In this document: positions 17,104-25,875 of the stretch, piece by piece
How positions within the stretch are numbered: position 1 is the first letter of the stretch
Layout: every line of letters starts with the position of its first letter
Source: Filimonas effusa
GTDB taxonomy: Bacteria > Bacteroidota > Bacteroidia > Chitinophagales > Chitinophagaceae
Assembly (NCBI RefSeq): GCF_004118675.1
Contig: NZ_SDHZ01000005.1
Location: 186,001 to 250,000, forward strand
Direction: 5' to 3'
Length of the DNA: 64,000 nt
Program-made: the position numbers and the translations under genes
Notes under the pieces: model-generated
Told to the model about the DNA's origin: nothing
Seen by the model: the letters and a program-made list of their open reading frames with translations, nothing else
The model's database searches: none

Positions 17104-18267
17104 CTACAGCTTAACCTGTACGCCTCCAACAAAACCCCAGGCAAGTTGTTCAATACTGTTTTCCTTTACTTTCTCCCATATAGGATTTGAAATGAGATCG
17201 GCAGCATGCTTCATATCGGTATGAATATAGGCAAACGAAGGACCAGCCCATACACGCCAGCGTGGACCAAAAGACCAGGACGGCAGTACCCGCAGCATCG
17301 ACTTGTAATATTCACCACCCTTCATATCAAAAAGCCCTAAACCCGCAACCTCCGCCTGAACACCAAAGTCTCCCCGCTGCAACAGGTTGGCGCCAACCCC
17401 TGCCTCTGCAGCATATAGCCCGTCTGTCTTCCTGGCATTATATCCCAGCCCAACAATACCATATAACACCCTGCCGCCAGACCGGAAACTCGCAAGCATA
17501 GTAGCAGATTCATCTATACTTACACTTATATAACGGCTGCCATTCCTGATAATATTAATGATCCCGATAGGATAATCACTGCTATCGGCAATGTTAAGCA
17601 ACCCCGATACCTGTATGCCGTTCACCTTGGCAGCCTTGTTAACAAGACCCGCCACCTGTATGCCTTCCAGGTTCTTCGCACGGTTAAAGATACCCGCCAC
17701 CTGGCTACCCGTATTACCCGCAACATTAACGATACCCGCAAGCTGCATTCCCGTTACCACTTCAGCAGTATTAGAAACACCCGCAAGCTGTAACCCTCTC
17801 ACCTTATGGCCAAGATTAACAATACCTGCTGCCTGCATGCCCTCTGCATTATTCGCCACATTTACAACACCCGCCAGCTGTATCTCCGCATTCCCCGATG
17901 CCTTATTCGCAATACCCGCAGCAGCAAAACCATAACTGTTCTTCATCGTATTGGCAATACCCGCCGCCTGAACTCCTCTGGCATTATTACCGATACGGTT
18001 AATAAGACCCGATAACTGTACGCCATTGGCGCTGTCTTTAATAAGCAACCCTATACCGGCCATGGCAAACCCGTTTTCAATACGCGACACGCCTACCAAC
18101 GCGTGTGCCGAAAAATTATTGGTGTAATTAGCGGCATCTTTACCATTACTGCTGATAGGATAAGATAAGCCAATATGTGCCGGTTGCTGTTTAGCTGATT
18201 GCTCCTGAGCCGTTGCGCGCAGGCTGCCCGCCACTACCAACATCAAACAAAATGTCCTGCATGTCAT
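17104..18267 (-). CDS. Surface-repeat protein with about 11 G-(L/M/I)-Q-x-A-G-(I/V)-x-N repeats
   Basis: 387 residues from the preferred ATG at 18267 (signal peptide MTCRTFCLMLVVAGSLRATA); the frame extends to 18318. Residues about 65-241 are 11 tandem repeats of 15-16 residues such as EGMQAAGIVNLGHKV and TGMQLAGIVNVAGNT. They resemble the LA_2272-type surface repeat family. The last 145 residues alternate short hydrophobic strands (FGVQAEVAGLGLF, WRVWAGPSFAYIHT), consistent with a small outer-membrane barrel. There is no STN domain. It follows the larger STN-repeat protein on the same strand and is probably cotranscribed. Molecular role unknown. Confidence 0.75.
   Translation of the reverse strand: MTCRTFCLMLVVAGSLRATAQEQSAKQQPAHIGLSYPISSNGKDAANYTNNFSAHALVGVSRIENGFAMAGIGLLIKDSANGVQLSGLINRIGNNARGVQAAGIANTMKNSYGFAAAGIANKASGNAEIQLAGVVNVANNAEGMQAAGIVNLGHKVRGLQLAGVSNTAEVVTGMQLAGIVNVAGNTGSQVAGIFNRAKNLEGIQVAGLVNKAAKVNGIQVSGLLNIADSSDYPIGIINIIRNGSRYISVSIDESATMLASFRSGGRVLYGIVGLGYNARKTDGLYAAEAGVGANLLQRGDFGVQAEVAGLGLFDMKGGEYYKSMLRVLPSWSFGPRWRVWAGPSFAYIHTDMKHAADLISNPIWEKVKENSIEQLAWGFVGGVQVKL
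17545..18075 (-). repeat. Coding tandem repeats (about 15-16 codons each)
   Basis: DNA encoding about 11 GxQxAGxxN repeats of the smaller surface-repeat protein. The units are divergent at DNA level, so this is an old protein repeat and not a recent satellite. Confidence 0.75.
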
Positions 18268-18333
18268 AATATTCCTGTTTTGGATAAGACAACCTGCAAT
18301 CCATCTTCCCCCAGCCACTATAAAAGAATATTA

Positions 18334-20142
18334 TTAAAACAACTGCAACGCCAGATGCCATCCCATCCAAAGCCTGTTCTTACCGGAATTGGCAATAGTA
18401 ACAGGAGTTTTTACAGCAGCATATCCCGGAAGAGGGCGCTCAGTATTGCCCGCCCAAAAACAAGGACCCGTATAAAGCGCCACCGATTTATTCACCTGCC
18501 ATTGTATAGCAGGCCGGTACGAGATCAATTCCGGGATACTATCCCACGTGCCTATATAAAGCTGCTGAAACACCAGCTCATTTATAAGAGAAAGCTTCTT
18601 CGTCAATCGGGTTTCATTACCAAAACCATAACCAAAACCATACGTTTTCCTGTTGCCGCCAATATTGGCCCCGGCGGTAATAATGCTGTATAACTTACGG
18701 TTACCCGATTTATAAGAAAGGTTGAAATCCAATACATCGGTAGTAGATACCGTTAACTTATGATATCCCTTCTTCACAATATTGATGAAACCTATACTAT
18801 ACCCCGATACAGAATCACAAATATTGATGAACCCTATTTGCGAACCCCGCACATGACGGGCATAGTTCACAAAGAAACTAACCTGGATACCATTCATGGT
18901 AGAATGCACAACATTCGCAACACCGGCAAGCTGGAGACCCGATGCACTGTCGCCGGCATAGTTCGAAACACCTGCCGCCTGGAAACCTTTGAAAGAACCA
19001 GCCACCATGTTGGCCACACCACTGATCTGAAACCCTTCGGTATTCTCGCGGTTGTTATTGGCAACACCCGCTATTTGTATACCACTCATATTGCCACCCA
19101 CATGGTTATAAACACCACCAGCCTGCAAGCCCTTCAACGCACTTACCACAGTATTATTAACACCGGAAAACTGCCAGCCCTTTACCGAATCCTGCACATG
19201 ATTGTAAACACCAGCCATCTGTAAACCTTCAGCATTCGCGCCAACAACATTAAACAACCCCGCCATCTGCACATACTTGGCACTCTTTTCATTGATATTG
19301 AAAAGTCCTGCCACTTCAAAGCCATCTATTCCCGCGGTATAACCACCAATCACATTCATCGACGCCTTATTCACCACCTGCGAACTCAATTTACCATGCG
19401 TGCCAAACCCCGGAATAAGAGACACCTGGTATGGCTCCGACGCAAAGAAATTACGAAGGTTAAGACTTTGTATACTTTGAGAAGAAGAGATAAAGAGTTT
19501 GGATAGCCAGTTACGCTGGGCCTTGGGAGAAAGGATAATAGGACTTAATTCACCGCTAACCGGCTGCAGGTTTACATCCAGTAGTTCATCCTGCCCCGGG
19601 CGTACCATCACGAAGGTATCGGCATATGCAATACGGCTGATGCTAATGGCAAAAGACGGCGGGTACTTGTATCTGTCTTTCAACCGCAAACGAAAAAAAC
19701 CATCCTCATTTGTGATGGTTCCCGACAAGTGCTGTCGTTCATAAACACTGGCATTACTGATCTTTTCACCGCTAACCGCATCCCGCACATAACCCGATAC
19801 AAACCAGGTGCTGCTGAGCGGCGGAGAAGCCTCCTGGAGTATGATATATTTCCCCGATACCTGGTAGTGAACACTTCCTTCAAACAGCAGATCAAGCACC
19901 TGCTTTACCGTACGCTGCCGTACCGATAAGGAAACCAGGCTGTCACCACGTATGACATTGCTGTTATAGGAAAAGAAAAAATCACCCTGCTTACCTATCT
20001 GCTCAAGCACCAGCGCCAGCCGTGCTCCCTTTACATTTACCGAAACCTGTTTATACAGCAGGTCCTGGGCAGGAGCGGCAACAAAGCAGGCGCAGGCAAG
20101 CAGAACACAAACAATAACTTTAAATATTTTAATAGAACTCAT
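18334..20142 (-). CDS. STN + carboxypeptidase-regulatory-like + surface-repeat outer-membrane protein
   Basis: 602 residues from the ATG at 20142, which overlaps the fecR stop as ATGA; the frame extends to 20196 inside fecR. Order: signal peptide (ending ACFVAAPAQ); STN domain (about 27-102, KQVSVNVKGARLALVLEQI), the module by which TonB transducers contact FecR; CarboxypepD_reg-like beta sandwich (about 115-195); then 12 tandem 16-residue repeats (about 271-458), such as KGLQAGGVYNHVGGNM; then a C-terminal segment of alternating amphipathic strands ending in F, as in outer-membrane barrels. It has no TonB-dependent receptor plug or 22-strand barrel. Position and STN domain suggest it signals to the adjacent FecR; its ligand is unknown. 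Confidence 0.82.
   Translation of the reverse strand: MSSIKIFKVIVCVLLACACFVAAPAQDLLYKQVSVNVKGARLALVLEQIGKQGDFFFSYNSNVIRGDSLVSLSVRQRTVKQVLDLLFEGSVHYQVSGKYIILQEASPPLSSTWFVSGYVRDAVSGEKISNASVYERQHLSGTITNEDGFFRLRLKDRYKYPPSFAISISRIAYADTFVMVRPGQDELLDVNLQPVSGELSPIILSPKAQRNWLSKLFISSSQSIQSLNLRNFFASEPYQVSLIPGFGTHGKLSSQVVNKASMNVIGGYTAGIDGFEVAGLFNINEKSAKYVQMAGLFNVVGANAEGLQMAGVYNHVQDSVKGWQFSGVNNTVVSALKGLQAGGVYNHVGGNMSGIQIAGVANNNRENTEGFQISGVANMVAGSFKGFQAAGVSNYAGDSASGLQLAGVANVVHSTMNGIQVSFFVNYARHVRGSQIGFINICDSVSGYSIGFINIVKKGYHKLTVSTTDVLDFNLSYKSGNRKLYSIITAGANIGGNRKTYGFGYGFGNETRLTKKLSLINELVFQQLYIGTWDSIPELISYRPAIQWQVNKSVALYTGPCFWAGNTERPLPGYAAVKTPVTIANSGKNRLWMGWHLALQLF
18769..19332 (-). repeat. Coding tandem repeats (12 x about 16 codons)
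   Basis: Encodes twelve GxQxAGVxN-type repeats of the STN-repeat protein. The last two or three units drift to QIGFINI and SIGFINI, a typical capping change before the barrel-like C-terminus. Confidence 0.75.
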
Positions 20143-21161
20143 TCCAATATAATACGGTTTTTCTCCTTCCGGGAACTGATATCCAGTGTCAGGCAAACAA
20201 TGTGAATAATACTGTCGAGCGACGCTTCCTGGAACGTTGTTGTCAATGGCAGATCGGCGATCCGGTTATTACCTATAACAATATCGGCAGCATACACCTC
20301 ATTGAGTTTGAAAACAAGTTCCCGCAATGGCGTCGACGCGCAAACAAAGGTATGTGTCCGGTAATGGTTATAGAGCACACTGTTGTTCGACTGTTTATAC
20401 AGCTGCATTTCTTTGCCGCTCACCGTAAGCTTTTCGTGCCGATGCAGTCTTACTGTCCTTTCACCAACAGCAACTTCTACCATACCTGATTCCACGATGA
20501 TCTCGGTAACAGTATCTGTATTATTAACATTAAAGGAAGTGCCCAGTACAGTGATGGCAATATTGTCGCCTGTTTTAATAGTAAAAGGCTTGTTCTTGTC
20601 GGAAGCCACGTCAAAGAAAGCTTCTCCTTTAAGATCGATATTGCGATGACTGTCATTGAAAGATTTTTTATAAACAATCGCAGCATTCTTATTGAGTGTT
20701 ATCACTGAGCCATCGGGCAGTGTATCTGTTAAAACACTGTTTCCCGAAGCAATAGTAACAGTTCCCCGGTTATTCACAAGCGTTACCGTAAGCCAGGCGC
20801 CGGCAAGTAATACCAGGAAAGCCGCAGCCGCCTGCCACCATTGAAAAGTAAACCTGCTATGTTTGACAACCTTGCCGCCGCCTTCTTCGTCATTCGTGTT
20901 CCCGGCCTGTGGCAGAGAAGAAAACCCATCGTTCTTTACTCTTTGCCGGAAGCGCATCCAGGCTTCCTCTTCCGAAACAGTTGTTTTGGCTGCTATAACG
21001 CGGCTCTTTTCCCAAACCGCGCTCAATTGCTGGTAGTAGCTTTCATTGGCCTCGCCTAGAGAGCGCCATTGAGCTACTTCCTGTTGTTCATTGGGGGTGG
21101 CCTCGCCAAGAAGGTACTTTACCAGCAGGTCATCCCATTTTTCATTTAAGTCTGGTTTCAC
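20139..21161 (-). CDS. FecR-family anti-sigma factor
   Basis: 340-residue inner-membrane regulator. The N-terminal cytoplasmic part (about 1-105) should bind the sigma factor. One transmembrane helix (about 108-130) is followed by a periplasmic FecR domain (about 133-230, with TLPDGSVITLNKNA and IDLKGEAFFDV) and a C-terminal DUF4974-type domain (about 265-340) which has an STN-like fold. It starts 10 bp after the ECF sigma gene and overlaps the STN-repeat gene by 4 bp, giving a tightly coupled sigma/anti-sigma/sensor operon. Confidence 0.95.
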   Translation of the reverse strand: MKPDLNEKWDDLLVKYLLGEATPNEQQEVAQWRSLGEANESYYQQLSAVWEKSRVIAAKTTVSEEEAWMRFRQRVKNDGFSSLPQAGNTNDEEGGGKVVKHSRFTFQWWQAAAAFLVLLAGAWLTVTLVNNRGTVTIASGNSVLTDTLPDGSVITLNKNAAIVYKKSFNDSHRNIDLKGEAFFDVASDKNKPFTIKTGDNIAITVLGTSFNVNNTDTVTEIIVESGMVEVAVGERTVRLHRHEKLTVSGKEMQLYKQSNNSVLYNHYRTHTFVCASTPLRELVFKLNEVYAADIVIGNNRIADLPLTTTFQEASLDSIIHIVCLTLDISSRKEKNRIILE

Positions 21162-21171
21162 ATGCCTGTTT

Positions 21172-21744
21172 TTAATGGTAAAGAAATAAGATGATCAATA
21201 ATATAAGGAAATCGGCCAGTTTCAGGCGAAGCAATTTAAGCGCTTTGCCCATCTGGTTTTCAACTGTCTTTACTGAAAGATTCAGTTGCCCCGCTATTTC
21301 ACGGTATTTCAGTTCTTCAAAGCGGCTTAACTGGAAGATAGTCCTGCATTGCTCCGGCAATTCATTGAGCGCTTCTTTGATCTTCAATTCCAGTTCTTTT
21401 CCAGCCAGCGATGCTGCCGCATTTCTTTCCTGCTGTTGGCCTTGCTGCATAATGTACGTTTGATGTGTTGATTTTACCTTCTGATGTTTCAGGTAATTGA
21501 GACTTTCGTTATGTACCGATCTGTAGAGATAGGCTTTTATCGAAGTGTGCACCACTACCTGCTCTTTTCTTTCCCACAGTTTATAAAACACCTGTTGTAC
21601 TATTTCTTCAGCTACTGCTTCGCTGTCCAATAACGTGCAGGCATAAGCATGCAAACCTTTGAAGTAGGCTTTAAAAACCTGTTCAAATACCTGCGCATCG
21701 CCGGCGGCCAGCAATTCCATTAAACCTGCATAGCTTACATCCAT
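21172..21744 (-). CDS. ECF RNA polymerase sigma factor (FecI-like)
   Basis: 190 residues. Sigma-70 region 2 is at about 20-90 (EEIVQQVFYKLWERKEQ) and region 4 at about 125-178 (ELPEQCRTIFQLSRFEELKYREIAGQL in two parts). It should direct transcription of its own operon or of target transport genes when FecR is relieved. The C-terminus ends in a strongly hydrophobic tail (FLILLIILFLYH). The -7 element TATATTTG ends only 4 nt before the ATG at 21744, so translation is leaderless or starts at the in-frame ATG at 21723 (183 residues). Confidence 0.93.
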   Translation of the reverse strand: MDVSYAGLMELLAAGDAQVFEQVFKAYFKGLHAYACTLLDSEAVAEEIVQQVFYKLWERKEQVVVHTSIKAYLYRSVHNESLNYLKHQKVKSTHQTYIMQQGQQQERNAAASLAGKELELKIKEALNELPEQCRTIFQLSRFEELKYREIAGQLNLSVKTVENQMGKALKLLRLKLADFLILLIILFLYH

Positions 21745-21748
21745 ATTA

Positions 21749-21756
21749 CAAATATA
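21749..21756 (-). promoter_or_regulatory. -7 element of ECF sigma operon
   Basis: Minus strand reads TATATTTG, a perfect TANNTTTG. It lies in the 45-bp gap after the TonB-receptor gene. Confidence 0.5.
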
Positions 21757-21788
21757 TTTTCTATAATGCCAGTATTCCTAAAATATGA

Positions 21789-24164
21789 TCAGCGGTGAAA
21801 CTGTATTTTATAGCTGATATTGGGTAAGAACCCGATCTGATGCCTTGTCTTCTCCGTATTGGTCCTCGTATCGAAATAATTAGCCAGGAAGTTTTCCCTG
21901 TTGGTCATATTCTGAACTTCGATAGAAAAAGTATGTGTACTGTTTTTCCTTTCCTTTCTTATATAGGCGCTCCAGTCAATCCTGAAATAAGCAGGCCCGT
22001 GTTTACTATAATATAACCCCGGTACATACTGCTCCTTACCCGTTTCACGCGAAGCAGCCAGGTCTATCGGAGAAATACGCAAACCACCCGTCATCAGCAC
22101 CTTAACATTAACGCCTATGGTTTTATTGGAGTTACGTGCCGACTGCCATTCTTTTCCCCCGATAAGATTAGCAAGGAAATCACGGTTAAAGCGTGTATTA
22201 TAGGTAGCGCCCACAGCATCGGTATACTCCGACTTAAACACCGAGAAATTGGTCATGAAGAAATAATGATTGCTGAAAGGACGTTCAAGACTAAGATCTA
22301 TTCCATAGTTCCTTCCCTTACCCTTACTGATAAGCCTGTTTTTGTCCATCAGGTCGTAAACGCTTATCATATTAAGCGACGCAAACCCCGACTTGCTGTT
22401 CTCTTCCACCGGAACATTATACAAATGCTGGTAATAAAGTTCTGCCTTCGCAGTAAGGTTCAATGAAGAGAAGAAATGTTCATACCCCGCAACAATATGA
22501 ACGGCTTTGGAAAGATCAAGATGTTTGTTCAACGGCGCTGTAGGTGCATTCGCCGCAGCATTCCTGAACATATAAGTAGAAATATGCTCCGGCTTACTAT
22601 GCAGGCCGGCAGCCAGCGTCCAAACGCCACCTGCCGCATTATACGATAACGATGCACGTGGCTCTATACTATGCTTCTCCGTCAACGCCAGGTAAGAAGC
22701 ATGCACACCCGTGTTCAGAAGAAGCCTGTTCGAGAACCTGTGCTTCCACAGGAAAAAACCCTGATAAAAACTGGTAGCGCCATCATCTGCCAGCACCTGC
22801 TTCCATTGGTCTTCGGCATCATCGTAATAACGGTTATAGAAATCATATTGCCAGCGTTGTATCACAAACCCTGTTCTGATGGTATTCCTCAGATTAAGTT
22901 TGTTATTATAAAAGCTCGAAATACGCAAAGCCTTGTCGGTAAACTTCTGTTGGGTAACAGGAACAGGCTGGTAATGACTCGAAGGATTAAGTGTATCGGC
23001 ATCGATAGAAGAACCGCGATACGAAGTAGACAACACCGTCTTAATATAGGCATCCGTTCCTACAAACACCTGGTGTGAAAGCCCCAGTACACCAAGTTTC
23101 CCAACAACAGTAGCACGATCATTCCTGTTATCCTCACTATCCCATTTAGTACTGTCCTTTTCAGGATCTCCCTCGAACCTGTTATAGCCCCCTAATCCAA
23201 ATAAAGACCATTCACCTGTCTTCGCCGACTTCCAGTTCAGTTTAAATGAAAGATCCTGGTACTCCGGCGTTTCTTTCGATCCTATAAAGGTTTTCAGCAA
23301 AGCCAGCGTCGAATACCTGTAGTTCACCAGGAAAGAACCGGTTTTATTTTTATTAAGCGGCCCCTCGGTCGACAACTCCGCACCAAGCGTACCCAGCATT
23401 ACCGAATGCTCTGCCCTGCTGGTATTGCCATTCCGGAAGTTGAGATCAAAGGCAGCAGCCGTAGCATTTCCAATATCAGCGGCAAACGCGCCGGTATAAA
23501 AATCAGACCGCCCTATCACATTACTGCTTAACATGCTGACAGGACCTCCCGAAGCACCAAGATCAGAGAAGTGATTGGGGGTAGGTATCTCTATTCCCTC
23601 CAGCTTCCAGAGAACACCCTGTGGCGAATTACCTCTTACCACTATATCATTGTGGCCATCACCGGCCGCAGCCACACCAGGATAGTTCATGACCATACGC
23701 GCCGGATCATTGAACGCCGCAGGAAAACGTTTGGTATCCTCGATAGAAAAGGAGCGCGCACTAACAGTGGCAAACTCATTGATCGGCTTGCGGCTGTTAC
23801 GCCCGGAACGCACCGTAATAGCCTGCAATTGCTTGAAACCCTCCTGTAATGTCACCTTCTGCTCCAGCTCCTTACCCGACGAAACCACTACATCGGGCAA
23901 AGTCAGTATCTCATATCCAAGCAATGTATACTGGATGGTATACCTGCCTACAGGTACCTGCGGCAAACGAAAAAAACCAAGACTATCAGTTACCGCCTTA
24001 AAGTCGCCGGGCGTTAATAACACAGATACGGCGCTCAGCGGCCGCTGCGATTCCGCATCAGATACATAACCCTTTACCGATTGTGTAAATGGTTGTGGCT
24101 GTTGACTATAGCCTCTGATTAGCCATAGCAATATCATTATCAGGAATAGAAAAAGTAAACGCAT
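21789..24164 (-). CDS. TonB-dependent outer-membrane receptor
   Basis: 791 residues from the ATG at 24164 (MRLLFLFLIMILLWLIRGYS signal peptide); the frame also opens at 24197. After the signal comes a CarboxypepD_reg domain (about 28-115, VKGYVSDAESQRPLSAVSV), then a plug domain (about 140-245, with DIVVRGNSPQGVLWKLEGI) and a large beta-barrel ending in hydrophobic-aromatic strands. It lacks an N-terminal STN domain, so it is built as a transporter and not a signal transducer. No SusD partner is adjacent. Substrate unknown. It lies 45 bp upstream of the ECF sigma gene on the same strand. Confidence 0.92.
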   Translation of the reverse strand: MRLLFLFLIMILLWLIRGYSQQPQPFTQSVKGYVSDAESQRPLSAVSVLLTPGDFKAVTDSLGFFRLPQVPVGRYTIQYTLLGYEILTLPDVVVSSGKELEQKVTLQEGFKQLQAITVRSGRNSRKPINEFATVSARSFSIEDTKRFPAAFNDPARMVMNYPGVAAAGDGHNDIVVRGNSPQGVLWKLEGIEIPTPNHFSDLGASGGPVSMLSSNVIGRSDFYTGAFAADIGNATAAAFDLNFRNGNTSRAEHSVMLGTLGAELSTEGPLNKNKTGSFLVNYRYSTLALLKTFIGSKETPEYQDLSFKLNWKSAKTGEWSLFGLGGYNRFEGDPEKDSTKWDSEDNRNDRATVVGKLGVLGLSHQVFVGTDAYIKTVLSTSYRGSSIDADTLNPSSHYQPVPVTQQKFTDKALRISSFYNNKLNLRNTIRTGFVIQRWQYDFYNRYYDDAEDQWKQVLADDGATSFYQGFFLWKHRFSNRLLLNTGVHASYLALTEKHSIEPRASLSYNAAGGVWTLAAGLHSKPEHISTYMFRNAAANAPTAPLNKHLDLSKAVHIVAGYEHFFSSLNLTAKAELYYQHLYNVPVEENSKSGFASLNMISVYDLMDKNRLISKGKGRNYGIDLSLERPFSNHYFFMTNFSVFKSEYTDAVGATYNTRFNRDFLANLIGGKEWQSARNSNKTIGVNVKVLMTGGLRISPIDLAASRETGKEQYVPGLYYSKHGPAYFRIDWSAYIRKERKNSTHTFSIEVQNMTNRENFLANYFDTRTNTEKTRHQIGFLPNISYKIQFHR

Positions 24165-24195
24165 AGTTGACTGATTTGAAATAAGACAACTATGC
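24161..24195 (-). promoter_or_regulatory. Hairpin covering the TonB-receptor start codon
   Basis: Perfect 9-bp inverted repeat GCATAGTTG / CAACTATGC with a 17-nt loop. In the mRNA the 3' arm contains the preferred ATG (24164-24162), so folding would hide the start codon. Confidence 0.5.
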
Positions 24196-24246
24196 AAAAG
24201 GAAACCCCTATCTCTTTCACAATTCCATCATCCACCATCTAAGCCG

Positions 24247-24825
24247 CTACTTCCAAATCACTTTCTGATCAAGAGGATACTGGCGGGAACCAGGCTTATA
24301 CCCATCATTGGAATAACCAATGTAAAGCAGCCCCATCACCAGGTCTTCTTCACCAAGCTCAAAGTATGCCTTCATAGCCGGCTTTAATACCATACCACCG
24401 GTGCTCCAGAGCACAGAAAGCCCCGCAGCAGCAGCGCCCAGCAGCATGTTCTGCGTAGCGCACGAAACAGCAGCAATTTCTTCCAGCACAGGAATGTTGG
24501 GATTCGACCCTCTTTTCATATGAACAGCAATGATATGCGACAGCTTATCGCCCATATGGGTAAGATTGTCGAATGTTGCCTGTGCAAACTTCTCGGGAGG
24601 TGTATTGTCCTTGTAAAGCTGCGCATGATCTGCACAAAATTGTTGTACGGCATCGTTGCTGTAAACCACAAAACGCCAGGGCTCCGTACGCGCATGCGTA
24701 GGCGCCCAGTCGGCCAGCTCCAGCAATGCTTTAATAACGGCGTCATCCGCCTTTTGGCCGTTCATGATCGCCGGCTTCACGCTACGGCGATTAGCTACCA
24801 GTTCTTTCAGTTCTTGTAATGTCAT
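24247..24825 (-). CDS. Nitroreductase-family protein
   Basis: 192-residue FMN-dependent oxidoreductase of the nitroreductase family. The N-terminal FMN-binding signature is NRRSVKP, followed by ADWAPTHARTEPWRFVVYS (ligand and flavin contacts) and a C-terminal LVMGLLYIGY. The family reduces nitroaromatics, quinones or flavins with NAD(P)H in the cytoplasm. It is on the same strand as and upstream of the TonB receptor gene with a short gap, but there is no reason to link them functionally. Confidence 0.92.
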   Translation of the reverse strand: MTLQELKELVANRRSVKPAIMNGQKADDAVIKALLELADWAPTHARTEPWRFVVYSNDAVQQFCADHAQLYKDNTPPEKFAQATFDNLTHMGDKLSHIIAVHMKRGSNPNIPVLEEIAAVSCATQNMLLGAAAAGLSVLWSTGGMVLKPAMKAYFELGEEDLVMGLLYIGYSNDGYKPGSRQYPLDQKVIWK

Positions 24826-24919
24826 TCACGAAATTAACGAATCCCCACTATCGGAATCGGCTGAACCATACAGCAATATTTACGTTCTACGGAATTAATA
24901 CACACTTAACACGGCCAAC

Positions 24920-25849
24920 CTAAAACTTCACCATCAAACCCGCACCAACAACCGACTTTATCTGGGTTCCGGCAGAGTTCTTATCCTTTCCAAAAAGTTT
25001 TACATCATCATCATAAATGATATCCAGGCTCCAGGTGGCCGAAATAACCCTCGAAAGCTTCACCGCAAACATATTGGTCATGAAAATATCAACGTTCTGC
25101 GGATGGCTTTTATAGTTCGAGAATAGATCCAGCCGCCCTTTATATGTAACGGTTTTATTGATATTGGCGGTATAGTTGATGGTAGCATAGGCGCCTAACT
25201 CATTGGTGCTATGCCGGCCGGTATCAACCCCATACAGCCCTTTTGCTGAAAGACTGTCATTGTTTACAATCACCCAGCGCGAAGTCATAGGCGACACAAA
25301 TATCGACAGGTTTTTAACAGGCTTGTAATCCAGACCCGCACTTACCAGTACATAAGCCGGTGCCAGGAAATTAGAAGTAAAGGTTTTTTCATCGCCTGAA
25401 TAAGTATAACCCTTCAGCATCTGCGATCTGAAATTGAACAACCCCGAAAGGTTCAGCTTGGGATTGAGTTCATAACCATATTTCGATAAAAGATCTATGC
25501 GGTCGTCATTCTTTCTTGCTCCCAGGCTGGTAGTGTTCACATAACCAAAGTTGGCATCGAAAGTATTGTCCCAGCTATGTTTGCCATGTTTGTAAAAAGC
25601 ATACAGGTTCAGGTACGAGGTGATGGCCATAGAAAAGTCATCCCCGCCCGCTGCCCAGTTGCTTAAGGCCGCCTGTGAAAGATTGAAAGAAAACATGCCT
25701 CCCGTCTTCCATATCTTTTTCGCAGTATCGGCAGCATCTTTTTTGATGCTCCTGCCGCTTTCCGTTTGTAAGTTCCTGATAGTTTTATCCTGTGCATTTA
25801 CCAACAGGATGCTCATGAGAAGGGTACTCATTAAAAACAATTGCTTCAT
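24920..25849 (-). CDS. DUF3078 domain-containing outer-membrane-like protein
   Basis: 309 residues from the ATG at 25849 (MKQLFLMSTLLMSILLVNAQ signal peptide); an upstream in-frame extension to 25933 overlaps the next gene and is unlikely. The body starts with WKTGGMFSFNLSQAALSNWAAGG, the hallmark of DUF3078, and continues in alternating amphipathic strands (LNLYAFYKHGKHSWDNTFD, YVLVSAGLDYKPV) ending in GAGLMVKF. This suggests a small outer-membrane barrel. Function unknown. Confidence 0.88.
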   Translation of the reverse strand: MKQLFLMSTLLMSILLVNAQDKTIRNLQTESGRSIKKDAADTAKKIWKTGGMFSFNLSQAALSNWAAGGDDFSMAITSYLNLYAFYKHGKHSWDNTFDANFGYVNTTSLGARKNDDRIDLLSKYGYELNPKLNLSGLFNFRSQMLKGYTYSGDEKTFTSNFLAPAYVLVSAGLDYKPVKNLSIFVSPMTSRWVIVNNDSLSAKGLYGVDTGRHSTNELGAYATINYTANINKTVTYKGRLDLFSNYKSHPQNVDIFMTNMFAVKLSRVISATWSLDIIYDDDVKLFGKDKNSAGTQIKSVVGAGLMVKF

Positions 25850-25875
25850 TCGGTTGCTATTTAACCGGCAAGATA

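Noticed and set aside
17591-19224. Open frames on the plus strand opposite the repeat proteins
   Set aside because: They mirror the repeats of the real minus-strand genes (Thr/Ile/Pro-rich translations) and have no signal peptide or family character.
17545-19332. Regularly spaced repeats resembling a repeat array
   Set aside because: They are codon-phased protein repeats within two long genes, with divergent DNA and no spacers, so not a CRISPR array or satellite.
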